NCBI GenBank assembly: GCA_014621425.1
Contig: JAANBB010000511.1
Location: 1-25,730, forward strand
Direction: 5' to 3'
Length of the DNA stretch: 25,730 bases
From: Cylindrodendrum hubeiense
Taxonomy: Eukaryota; Ascomycota; Sordariomycetes; Hypocreales; Nectriaceae
Shown: one piece after another, positions 1-9,681 of the stretch
How the letters are laid out: each line of letters opens with the position of its first letter
Numbering within the stretch: the stretch's first letter is position 1
Program-made: the position numbers and the translations under genes
The notes under the pieces: generated by a model
Told to the model about the DNA's origin: nothing
What the model saw: the letters and a program-made list of their open reading frames with translations, nothing else
Database searches by the model: none

Positions 1-774
1 CCCTGTAATCCACCCCTCGCCCCTCGCTCCATCTTCCTTCCACCCACCGAGAAGCGGCGAACAGAAAAAGCCTGAAAAATTGCTTGCGTCGGAGTGGACA
101 CGACGGGAAAAACTTGCCCTGGCCTCTTCCAATTCAACCGCACCCACTCACTACGGCGCATTACACACCCCCCGGCGCTGGCTGGAAGACACCCCCGGAC
201 GCCGTCGGTACCATAGTACAGCTACCCACCCAGTGACCAAGTGACCCGGCCCACCGGCGCCTGCTAGTTATTACACACTCCCCCACGTCACTTGCACAAG
301 TACGGACGTGCCGTACAGGCTCGGGGGAGGGCCTGCTCCACGGCCTGGGTCACGGCTTTCTCCCCGTCGCCTGAAGCCTGAAATGTCTTTCTCGTCATCA
401 GCCTTATAATAGAATCCTCTCGTCCCCCTTGCCCAGGCGTATGCTTTCCCGGCTGAACCCAATCTCACCTTTCCAGCTGTTGACCATTGATCCTTTGGAT
501 TTCTCCTTTGGACTTCTACTTTGGATTTCTTCTTCCCACTCTTCCCTCGCATTGCCTTGTTGATCCTAATACCAACCCTTCACCTCCCGGTCTCGAAATT
601 AAACAGCCCTTGGGGTATCCATACATGTACACCGAACTCGGCCTGCGGTTGCCGTCCCGTCAACTCCGACCCGTATCTTTTCTCTACCACAACGCCAAAG
701 GAGTCATCGAGCCCTGCTTTTGCTCCCATCCTTCCTGTTCCAACCTCGACTTGCATCCTTCGCATCCTCTCAAC
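1..774. other. Upstream region of the gluconokinase gene
   Basis: No gene is supported here. The stretch is C/T-rich, as fungal promoters and leaders often are. A TATA-like TTATAAT lies at 404-410. The gluconokinase frame is open upstream of the chosen start and holds one further in-frame ATG at 625, in poor context (T at -3). An out-of-frame ATG at 441 could be a short upstream ORF if transcription starts near the TATA-like site. Reverse-strand open frames here show no recognisable domain. Confidence 0.5.
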
Positions 775-1564
775 ATGCTGTCCTACGATTCTTCCCCTCT
801 GCCCATCAAGGCTCCCCGGGCCCCGGCCTCCATCCCCTTGCCGCCTTCGCTGCAGGCAACCCCTACCACGCCGTCGCCTCTGTCCTCTCTGAACTCGGCT
901 GCCGCCAATGGCCACAGCACCAAGGACCAGCAGCACATCTGGCTAGTTACGGGCCCGGCTGGCTGTGGAAAGAGCACAATTGCCGAGTATTTGGCCAACA
1001 CCCTGAACATGCCCTACATTGAGGGTGATGCCGTATGTGTGACCCCTTCTCCCGTGGCACGCCCGAGTGGCTGCCGTTGGCTTCGGTTTACTTGGCCTCA
1101 CCACTAACACCACTCTGCAGTTCCACCCTCCCGCCAACGTTGAAAAGATGCGCACCGGCACTCCCCTGACCGACGCCGACCGCTGGGACTGGCTTACTGC
1201 TCTCCGAGAGGAGTCTATTAACCGGATCAACGCCGGCGCCGATGGTGTCGTTCTCACTTGCTCGGCCCTGAAGCGCAAGTACCGAGACGTCATCCGCGTC
1301 GCCGGCTACTTCGACCACCGCCTCTGCATTCACTTCATCTTCCTCAATGCACCCGAGGAGGTGCTCCTTGCCCGTGTCTCGAAGCGAGAGAACCACTACA
1401 TGGGCGCCAACATGGTCCACAGCCAGTTCGACATCCTCGAGCGTCCCACGAGCGACGAGAAGGACGTTGTCACCATCGATGTCAGCGTTTCTGTCGATGA
1501 GGTCAAGCGAGCCGCCCTGGCCAATGCCTTGGAGACCATGACCGAGGACAATGACGAATTATAG
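775..1564 (+). CDS. Gluconokinase (P-loop sugar-acid kinase)
   Basis: Phosphorylates D-gluconate with ATP to 6-phosphogluconate, feeding the pentose phosphate pathway; expected in the cytosol. Two exons, 775-1032 and 1121-1564, joined across an 88-nt intron (donor GTATGT, branch CTAAC, acceptor CTGCAG) in phase 0, give 233 residues. The Walker A motif GPAGCGKST is at residues 60-68, followed by the family's EGDA at the exon junction and FHPPANVEKM just after it, where the gluconate-binding segment lies. LTCSALKRKYRD (about 131-142) and the RVSKRENHYM region (171-180) match the gluconokinase pattern. The first 50 residues are Pro/Ser-rich and probably disordered. The ATG at 775 was chosen because A is at -3 and the family core starts about 50 residues later; an in-frame ATG at 625 would add 50 residues. 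The C-terminal NDEL is probably chance, as no signal peptide is seen. Confidence 0.9.
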
Positions 1565-3392
1565 AAGCATGTCCTCGCACAAGTACACTCTTACACCCCC
1601 GCATGCACCTATAACAACAAGCATGGGTCACACGAGCATATACTTCAGTCGTAAGAAGTATACGGCATTCGCAAAAAATTGGTTTAGCCTGGAGTCACAG
1701 CGTTTTCGAGTCGATCATCTGGTCCCGATTGGGTCTTACCATGGAGTTTATTTTTATTTCTTTTTTTACCGAATTCTTGCGTGTTGCGTGGAAGCAAATT
1801 ACTCGGCTAGCCGCTGGGCCGCTCCTCGGGGAAGTCTCCGATCCAGCCTAAGCTGGAAGCCGCCCCCGCAAGTCTACTAAATTAGAGCCGTCACACCAAA
1901 TGTACATACAGACATGCGCTCTGCAGCGGCAACGCGCGGGGTGCGGGGGCAGGATAAAAGGGAGGGTGGGAATTGACCTGGCATGGGTTGACAAAAGAAT
2001 GCAAGGGAGAACAAGGACAGGAGAGGGGCGGATGCGAATGGTTACGTACGGGCAGCGCCTTGGGGGTTGTGTAACCCACTGACGCTTCGTCGGTCCGCGG
2101 CATCATCAGTCATCAGTCATCCGTCATCATTCACACGCTGCATATTCCCTGTTCCAGATTGCGTGTTGCGTGCTACAAATGTTGCATGTCGCTGGTCAGG
2201 TAGTCTCAGACGTGAGCAAATGGAAACTCTTCAGAACACACCTCGGGTGTCCCACCTATGTACATGTTCCCCTCACATGAGCCACTCTTTGTAGAGCAAT
2301 TACCTATCATTGCAGGCACCGCTTGATCCATCTACCCCCCATGGCGTAGCCAACGCCTCCAGCCGGTGCGACAACCGAAGTTGGGGGAGGCTTGGACGCG
2401 GCAGATATGTATGTGGACGAAATAGGTAATTTTCGACTGCATCTCTCGAGTAGAAGCCACTGCTAGAAGAGTGGTGGAGGGTGTTGGCATGCTACATGAG
2501 CGGTAGTCGCCGACGTACACGGCCACGTACAGCAAGCCAGATGCACGGTGCGGTCACGAGAAAGCTCAGCTGCCTCGGTTGCTGACACGAACATCATCAA
2601 TACGTCTCATTTTCGCTCTATCTAGATTTCGTGTGACTATTGGGCAGCTGGGGCCTCGCATGAGAACCCAGATCCAGACATACGGCTCAGTCAGGCCTAG
2701 AACCATGTGGGTGGATCCTTAGCACCCTACCAATACAGATACTCTCCGAGTCTTCGCTCTCTATGTATGACTACCAAACACTATGGCAGCCGGCTGCAGT
2801 TACAGGCACTTCATTACAACTCCCGACGAGGTATTTGGATCTCTACAGAACGATAGGGGGGAATCTAAGATGTAACTGTCACGAATGCTACCTTGGCTCA
2901 TAACATGATGCGAGGGCAAAATACCGGTTGACTCATGCTGGGCAACCTACCCTATCCCACATCTCAATTGTACACCACCAAAGTAAATTGAGAAAGGTGC
3001 TAAATAAATATATTTCAGACTCGCGTAATGTTCTGGGGATGTTTCAATCATACGAGGCATGTTTTCTCACCGTTTTATACCTTTACCATGTTGTTGTTCA
3101 CATACACCCTTATTGTGCGTAATAAATCCTAAACTTCTTAACGGGTGCACAACCTCATACTACTGCCTACCTACACGACTTCACCCGGGCTGCCCTGCTT
3201 GACTGTTTTATATGAGCACCAAGACAAAATATCGAATCATTGTTGTGAGCAGCTTGTGTAGCTTCAGTTATCGCTAGACATGGTATCGAACAAGGTCAAT
3301 GTTGAATTCAAATAGGAATTGGGACAAGAGTATGGAGTCCATGACCTGTTCTTGATAGGTTTTTTGAGTCTTAATCTAATCACATAGCAGAT
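1565..3392. other. Gene-poor spacer between convergent 3' ends
   Basis: This spacer of about 1.8 kb holds the 3' flanks of gluconokinase and of the E2 gene. A T-rich tract near 1747-1770 could belong to the gluconokinase 3' UTR. Small open frames on both strands lack recognisable domains, splice context or favourable starts. No tRNA B-box or 5S rRNA-like sequence was found. The region from 2560 to 3390 is more AT-rich than the flanking coding sequence and looks like ordinary intergenic DNA. Confidence 0.5.
2101..2131. repeat. Short CATCAGT/CATC microsatellite-like tract
   Basis: Imperfect repetition of CATCAGT, CATC and CGTCATC units over about 30 bp. It lies in non-coding DNA, has no evident function, and may simply be replication slippage. 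Confidence 0.5.
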
Positions 3393-4923
3393 TTATCTTA
3401 ACTGCATCACCATAACATCTGGCTCCTCTACCACCGTTCGAATGAACTCTGCGGCCCGCGCCATGGTCGCTCCATCAATGACTCGGTGGTCAGCACTCCA
3501 GCTAAAATTGCACACCTGCTTCTTGACGACTTGATCGGCCTCGTCAAACGCCGGCACGGTGCGCATCCGCCCAATGCCCAAGATGGCCACTTCACGCTCG
3601 ACGATGACAGGGCTGACGTATGTACCACCGATGCTGCCAATGTTGGTCACGGTGATGGTGCCGCCTGTAAAGTCTGCCGGCGACAGCTTCCCCTGCGCCG
3701 CGAGGCCTTGCAGCCGGGCGAGCTCTGCTGCGATAGACACGATGTTGAGAGAACCGACATTCTTGATGACAGGGACCATCAGGCCTTGCGGCGTGTCCAT
3801 GGCGATTCCGATGTTGTGCTGGGGACGGTGCACCAAGCACGGCTTATTGGTCTTGGTGTCCACATCCACCCGTGCGTTGAGTATAGGGTACTGGTATATC
3901 GCCAGTGAGACAGCCTTGATAACGAACGGTAGGTACGACAGCTTAGAGGGTCGGCCGTCCACCACTGGGCTGTTGGAGAGCACGCGGTTGAGGCGCGTAC
4001 GTAGCTCCACAAGGTTCGAGAAGTCCACTTCATCGGCGTAGAGGAAATGCGGGATAGTCAGGGACCGTGTCATGGTCTTGAACATTTGCAGTTGTGTGTT
4101 GGACAGCGGTACCACTGTCTCCGTCTGGATGGACGGATCCTGGGGGAAGGTTGAAGCCAGGGACGGGGGTGCCTGCTGGTCGGCGACATCTCTGGCTTTG
4201 ACAAACTTGTAAATGTCTTCCTTCAGGACTCTGCCATCCCTGCCTGTCCCATCAATGTCCATGATATCAATCTTGAGCTCCTTGGAGAGATGTCGGACAG
4301 CTGGCGTGGCAAGGTTTGCGCACTTGCCCTTTTCCTTCTGCGGCGTAGGCGTCACCTCCTCAGATATCGTATTGCCCTTTTGCTCGAGGATTGAGTCCGA
4401 CGCTGCAATGGGCGTAGAAGGAATAGCTACCTTCTCGGGTTGCTCGGGGGCCACGGGTTCAATATCCTCGGCTTTGGCATCACCCTCTATATCGATGTCC
4501 ACAAATGCCTTTCCCACCTTGGCCATTTCGCCGGCCTCGTAGTAGAGCTTCTTAACTACGCCCGAGAAGCGGCTGGTGATCTCCACGGAAGCTTTATCGC
4601 TCTGGACTTCGCACAGCGGAGAGAACTCCTCGACGCGGGCACCAGGCTCCACGAACCATTGGATGACCTCGCATTCGACAATGCCTGAGCCGACTTAGTC
4701 CTCTGTCTTTGCAAAGCTGTTTTTTCGGGAGGAAGTTGTCATGGATTCACTTACCTTCGCCAATGTCGGCTAATAAAACCGGCTTAATCACCATTAATCT
4801 TCTGGATTCGCTGAACCATCTGGAAGAGGCGATGGGGGGCCGTGATGTCATAGCCATCTGGCTCATCCCCTTGGCAGTTTGCCATTGCGTTCGCAGCACT
4901 CGAGATCCACGCTGGAGAAACAT
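3393..4923 (-). CDS. Branched-chain 2-oxoacid dehydrogenase E2 (lipoamide acyltransferase), mitochondrial
   Basis: Core acyltransferase of the mitochondrial complex that oxidises the 2-oxoacids of Val, Leu and Ile, moving the acyl group from lipoamide to CoA. Exons 4923-4755 and 4684-3393 (70-nt intron, GTAAGT donor, CTCAG acceptor, phase 1) encode 486 residues. Residues 1 to about 43 are Arg/Ser-rich without acidic clusters, a typical mitochondrial presequence. The lipoyl domain spans about 46-125 with lipoyl-lysine K87 in VQSDKAS. The E3-binding domain is at about 181-218 (LATPAVRHLSKEL). The acyltransferase domain runs from about 250 to 486 and carries the catalytic motif DHRVIDG (H456, D460). 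One lipoyl domain and the ECEVIQWF segment favour the branched-chain enzyme over the pyruvate or 2-oxoglutarate types. The ATG at 4923 has A at -3. It diverges from ATP10 across 327 bp. Confidence 0.93.
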
Positions 4924-5250
4924 GATAGCAGGCAATTGAAGCTGAGAGGAGAAGAAACCGGCACAGTCATCTTGAGCCGGCTCGAAGAATAAGAGTTGCT
5001 GGGAATGGTAAAGCCGAAGGGGTTCAGTCGGCATTGTAAGTTTGCCCGGGAAGCTCCCCGCGGATAGCCGAGTCTGGGGATGACGGCACGCTAAACCCAA
5101 TGTGGGCCGCTTCTCCACGCACGACCGATTGCTCCGTGCTCACGGATCGGCGGCGTTTCTGGACTCCGACCGGAGAAGCGTGGACCCTGGCCCGTGAAAT
5201 TTCCAACTCCCGACCAGCAGTGCAGCACCCGCCACGCGATCAAGCCCACC
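4924..5250. promoter_or_regulatory. Shared divergent promoter region, E2 gene / ATP10
   Basis: These 327 bp separate the start codons of two divergent nuclear genes for mitochondrial proteins and must hold both leaders and core promoters. I see no clear TATA box and no strong known operator. Open frames here are leader read-through and not genes. Confidence 0.5.
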
Positions 5251-6353
5251 ATGGCGTCACGACGATTCGAGCTGGCCCTGTCTGGCCTTTCGCGACGGCC
5301 GCTGACATGCCTCTTCTGCGAGGCCCGTCGCTCCTTCACCTCGTCCGCCATTCGTGCGGCGAGAGCCGAAAAGCCCGCGTCCGGCTCCTCCTTGGACCCC
5401 CAGGCCAACCTCGCCGGCACCCCGATTGAGGCACCCCGAAGCTACGGCAAGCGCTTCGAGGGCAAGTTCACCCCGAAAGCCCTGCCACGGCCCATTGGCA
5501 TGCCGCTCCCACCCAAGGCAGGCGAAAATTCTGGCATTGACGCCCGAACACTGCGGCAGCGCCGAGATGACTTTGTCAACTACGACAAGCACTTGGAGAG
5601 GCGAAAAGAGCTGTAAGGATCACTTCTGAGGCGGCCAAAGAGGAAATCCCATATTAATGCTTGGCTCTGCACAGGACGGCCAAGATATCGAGACCATATT
5701 TCCGAGATTGGGGTAACCTGCAACACCACAAGGGTAAATCCTTCATCGCACCCCCGCGACTCTTCAAAGCGGAGCTGTCGCTCTTCTTCCCCAACTTCTA
5801 CGGCGAGACCCTCCTCAAGACGGACCGAAACCCCCGCGATACGACCCCGCTCCTGACGGGCAAAGCAAGTGTCGTTGCCTTTTTCAGCAGCCGATGGGCT
5901 GAGCAACAGGCAGCCACCTTCACCTCCAAGGAGGAGAACCCGGCGCTGCATGAGATGCTGGCCCAGCATGGCGGCCTCGCGCAGCTGGTCAACCTCAACT
6001 ACGAGGACAATGCGGGAAAGGCGTGGCTCGTGCGCTTCTTCATGAGCTCACTACGCAAGCAATTTCCCGAGCAGGACTGGGACAAATACTTCCTCGTGCG
6101 CCGCGGCATTACGGACGATATCCGCGAGTCGATTGGCCTGCTGAACAGCAAGGTTGGATATGTCTTCCTAGTCGACCAATACTGTCGAGTAAGGTGGGCT
6201 GGGAGCGGGCCTAGCGAGCCTGATGAGCGGGAGGGCCTGGCCAAAGGCCTTGGGCGTCTCGTTGATGAGATCAACAGGGAGACCACGCTGCCGGCAACGG
6301 CGCGGGAACAGCACCCAGGGAAGAAGCATCTCGAGGTCCCAAAGGCATTGTAA
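5251..6353 (+). CDS. ATP10: Mitochondrial ATP synthase assembly factor ATP10
   Basis: Inner-membrane chaperone that helps ATP synthase subunit a (Atp6) assemble into the Fo sector. Exons 5251-5612 and 5675-6353 (62-nt intron, GTAAGG donor, CACAG acceptor, split Leu codon) encode 346 residues. Residues 1 to about 36 are Arg/Ser-rich with no acidic residue before position 24, fitting a mitochondrial presequence. The family signature is strong from about 124 on: KISRPYFRDWGNLQ, then FIAPPRLFKAE (144-154) and LFFPNFYGETL (158-168). A thioredoxin-like core follows, with VVAFFSSRWAEQQ and the C-terminal GYVFLVDQYCRVRWAGSG. The CACC-ATG context at 5251 supports the start. The 3' end converges with GOS1 at only 127 bp, so their 3' UTRs probably overlap. 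Confidence 0.93.
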
Positions 6354-6480
6354 TTCACGCTCTCTGTCAAGAGAGGGCACTGTAACTTAGATATCTCATG
6401 TCCCCACCATACTGTACAACAAATGCACGCTGATACCCCTGAACGCCTATGCGATATGCAAATTCCCGTCTCCTTGATTC

Positions 6481-7279
6481 TTACATCAGCAGCCAGAAGA
6501 CGATGAAGCAAAATGCGACGAAGCCTCCCATAATAACACCGTCTCTCCTCTTCTTGGCCGATATCCTCCCAATCAACGAGTTCAGGCCCGGCACTTGGCT
6601 CGCAGCTTGGTTGATCCGGCGGTTGATACTCGCCAGGGTCTCGCGCTGCAGGTTGAAGCTATCGTTGACGGCGTATGCCTGGCTAAGAACACTGTCCGCC
6701 ATGTTGTTGCTGTTGTCTACGCGGCCGCGCTCCTCGAGCATGTAGTCGGCCTCTGCGGCTTCAGGGTTGTTGGCGCGGTACTCGTTGATATCGGAGCGGA
6801 CATTGGTAAGGAGGTTGACGCGATCACGGGCTTCTTGGAGGGTGGACCGCAGTCGTGTCAGGTCACGCTTATGACCAGTCAACTTCTCACGGAGGAGTGA
6901 GAGGTTGTTCTGCTTAAGGGCGGAGGCTGTGAGGGCGGCGTCGGAGTCGAGGAGGCGGGCGAGCTGGGTGATGCTGGATTCGCGCTGGGGGCAACGGGTC
7001 AGTATCGCCGGACAAGCCGGAGGGCGAGGGCGCAAAGGCATACCTTTTCAAGAATATCCTCCAACTTCTGCTCTGTTTCGCGCTCTTCATCCGTAGGCTT
7101 CGCCGGGATGTTGGTCGCTGTGGAGAACTGCGAATACGTGTGAAACAGGTTCTCGGTCTACAACGACGTCAGCTAGCTCCTCCGGGCGCATGATGCCACT
7201 CGCGACGGACCTGAGTCTCTAATGTTCGGGCCTGCTGCCGCAGGTGAGCCCAACCAGCGTTCCCTGACGGCGCAGCCAT
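6481..7279 (-). CDS. GOS1: Golgi Qb-SNARE GOS1 (GS28 family)
   Basis: Tail-anchored v-SNARE working in intra-Golgi and endosome-to-Golgi vesicle fusion. Three exons, 7279-7211, 7157-7044 and 6984-6481, with introns of 53 and 59 nt, all in phase 0, give 228 residues. The N-terminus WAHLRQQARTLETQ followed by TENLFHTYSQF is characteristic of the family and spans the first intron. Long helices (about 62-130) form the regulatory bundle. The SNARE heptad region is at about 152-202. A basic patch (KKRR) precedes a single C-terminal membrane anchor at about 210-228 ending WLLM, with almost no lumenal tail. The ATG at 7279 has A at -3. The gene diverges from RPL35 and converges with ATP10. Confidence 0.93.
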
Positions 7280-7688
7280 TATTGCGAAAGCAAAGAGTTT
7301 AGTGACAAAAGATGATGGATGGCTTCGGCGAGACACAATGCAACACCCTGTCGACAACCAACTCCCTGACGACGACCGACACCTGGTCCGTCCTGGAACC
7401 GGCAGAACTGCTCACCGCCTGCGCTAGCGCGAACGTAGCGTCACGAGATCAATCACGTGGGTGTATGACCCCTCTTAGTGTGTCAAAGCCCACTGGCCAA
7501 TGAAAAATTGCGAAACTGCTCATATTCCCCACTGTTCTTCAAGCCCTAGGGCAATTTTTCACCTTCTCGGCAAACTTCTCTAAATTCTACGCCTACGATC
7601 TATCGCGACAAGGACGGTTACGGTCGAGGCTGATATATTCCAACACACTCGTCGACTCACTTCGCCAACCACTTCGAAGATAATCAAG
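7280..7688. promoter_or_regulatory. Divergent promoter region, GOS1 / RPL35
   Basis: A 409-bp interval carrying several motifs known from fungal ribosome-related promoters: ATCACGTG at 7452-7459 (Cbf1-type E-box, RTCACRTG), AGCCCTA at 7542-7548 inside the palindrome CCCTAGGG (fits the Tbf1-like ARCCCTA), and a perfect 11-bp inverted repeat, TGAAAAATTGC at 7501-7511 with its complement at 7551-7561. The arms resemble the ribosome-biogenesis RRPE element (TGAAAAATTTT). Motif meanings are borrowed from yeasts; the motifs themselves are seen directly. Confidence 0.55.
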
Positions 7689-8471
7689 ATGGTGAGTACA
7701 CACCTTCTTGCCCCTTTCCAGATGGACGTCGACTCCGTGTCGTCGCTCCCATCCGCTTCCACAGCCCCCTCGAATTGCTCGACATCGACCACGCACACAC
7801 ACTTGCACACGCACGATCGATTCTCCCCATCGAGTCTTCCACCGTGAAGCGACAACACCACACACGCAAGAATCAGAGGAATGGGTTGCTGACAGGATGT
7901 TGTAGTCGTCGGGCAAGGTCAAGGCCGTTGCGCTCTGGGGAAAGAACAAGGATGAGTTGACGAAGCAACTCGGCGAGCTCAAGACCGAGCTTGGCCAGCT
8001 TCGCATCCAGAAGGTCGCTTCGTCCGGCAGCAAGCTGAACAAGATGTGAGCCGAAATCCTCTTCCAAACGCCAAACTTTGGGCGTGAACTTTTTTTTCGG
8101 AGGCCACTTGTGCTAATCCGGTGGATCTCCAGCCACGATCTCCGCAAGTCCATTGCTCGCGTCCTCACCATCATCAACGCCAAGCAAAGGGCTCAGCTCC
8201 GTCTGTTCTACAAGAACAAGAAGTACGCTCCTCTCGACCTCCGACCCAAGCAGACCCGCGCCATCCGTCGCCGATTATCCCCCGAAGACAAGGCTCGCGT
8301 GCTGCAGAAGGCCAAGAAGCGCACCGTTCACTTCCCCCAGCGCAAGTTCGCCATCAAGGTACGAGACAATCCGACGTCGTAGTCAGTGTGGCGGGCACCC
8401 TTTGTCCTTCCACGCGGACGTTACGATTTGTAGCTATAGGCATAATTGCTAACAATCTATTGCAGGCTTAA
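7689..8471 (+). CDS. RPL35: 60S ribosomal protein L35 (uL29)
   Basis: Large-subunit protein near the polypeptide exit tunnel, part of the docking site for nascent-chain factors. Four coding exons: 7689-7691 (only ATG), 7906-8045, 8133-8358 and 8466-8471 (only Ala plus stop), with introns of 214, 87 and 107 nt; the product is 124 residues, close to yeast L35. Diagnostic segments are KNKDELTKQLGELKTEL (15-31), the uL29 core DLRKSIARVLTIIN (50-63) and the C-terminus FPQRKFAIKA, whose last Ala comes from the 6-nt exon. The clear branch sites are CTGAC (intron 1), GCTAATC (intron 2) and TGCTAAC (intron 3). Retention of intron 3 would replace the last residue with eight others before a stop. No box C/D snoRNA signature was seen in intron 1 or 3. 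Confidence 0.95.
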
Positions 8472-9681
8472 ATTACTTGAATGGTTAACGGACATCTGGG
8501 TAGAAGGGAAACGGGGTATGGAGGGCGTGGCGTGCTTTTTCTTTGAACAAAAGGCTTCGAACTTGCATCGCATGGCTCAGGGAATCTCGGTCTGACTTGT
8601 ACTTATTTCCCGGTTTGGGCCTCGTTCTGGGACGGGATGTCCACAATGGGCTGCCCGGTCAGGCAGCCTTAAAAAAAATGAGGTCATGATCAAGAATGCC
8701 GACGCATGCGCATGCTACCTTCCCAAGAGAGCTGAGAAAGATGTGACTGGCCAATTGTGAAGTGTTGGAAATGTGATGGATGCAACTGATACCGCGTAGA
8801 CGTAACTAGGAGACTTGCTCTGTTTGCGGGATTGTGGTTGTCTCCGAGCCGAACCGACAAGGTGAGTTGCTGTTCAGCTGCGCAAAGACGACATCCCCGA
8901 AGACGCTCCAGAAGGGAAGCGTTGAAATCTCATGACTACATACACTACACTCGCTTGTCCGAGTACGACGGGAGTGGCAATCGGCCATTTCTGGCTGCAT
9001 TCATTACAAAGTCATGCGTCTCTCCCGGGTTAATAAGTGTGGCCATCCTTTGTGTTGATCATCAGCCTTCGGAACGCCAAGCCCCGGATCGGACCACCCA
9101 TCCCGGGCCTAAACAGCTAGCCATCCCCAACAAAGACAGGAAAATCGACCAGGGCCCTAAAAACTTATCGTCATCTCTTCTGTCTTTCTATTTCATCTTC
9201 TTCAACTGTTTCCTCGTTAACGTTGGCACTCGTCTTCGCTGCGCATCTGGGACTAATTGACCGCTCACGTCCGAGCTCACGGCGATGAAGTCCCGCAACC
9301 CATCCGCCCATCCTCCGAAAGAATGGTAATATGATAGAGCGCTAGGCCTGATGACGACGTCACACTGCCGCACCAAGAGCCGCGAGTGCCACATTACGTC
9401 CCGGGAGCCTATCGGTGAATGTAGTATTGTACAATTAATAGTCGAGTTTTTAAAACATCTTATACATGCAAATAGGTATGTGTGCAAACAGTTGTTAGAC
9501 AGGAAAGACTCAGAGCTTTTATCATTAATGCCTATCACTAACGCTAACATGATGACGACGGAACGCCAGAAACAATTCCTATCCGAGCTCCATAAACGCC
9601 AATACCGAGACCGAATCAAGCAAATTCACACAAAAAGCATCACTACGCCGAAACACCAGACCGACTCCCCTCGACTAAGTA
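8472..9681. other. Spacer between the RPL35 and zinc-finger gene 3' ends
   Basis: About 1.2 kb between two convergent genes, presumably with both 3' UTRs. The part from 9410 to 9640 is AT-rich (for example GTACAATTAATAG near 9430). An A-run is found at about 8672-8679. No coding potential, tRNA or other RNA gene could be supported. Confidence 0.45.

Noticed and set aside
487..774. Upstream in-frame extension of gluconokinase.
   Set aside because: The only ATG in it (625) has poor context, the sequence is not family-like, and 775 has a good context; treated as leader.
1553..1564. Gluconokinase ends in NDEL, resembling an ER-retention signal.
   Set aside because: No signal peptide is visible with either candidate start (775 or 625), and the enzyme family is cytosolic; most likely chance.
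7692..7905. Possible snoRNA in the long first intron of RPL35.
   Set aside because: No box C (RTGATGA) paired with a box D (CTGA) at the right spacing could be found.
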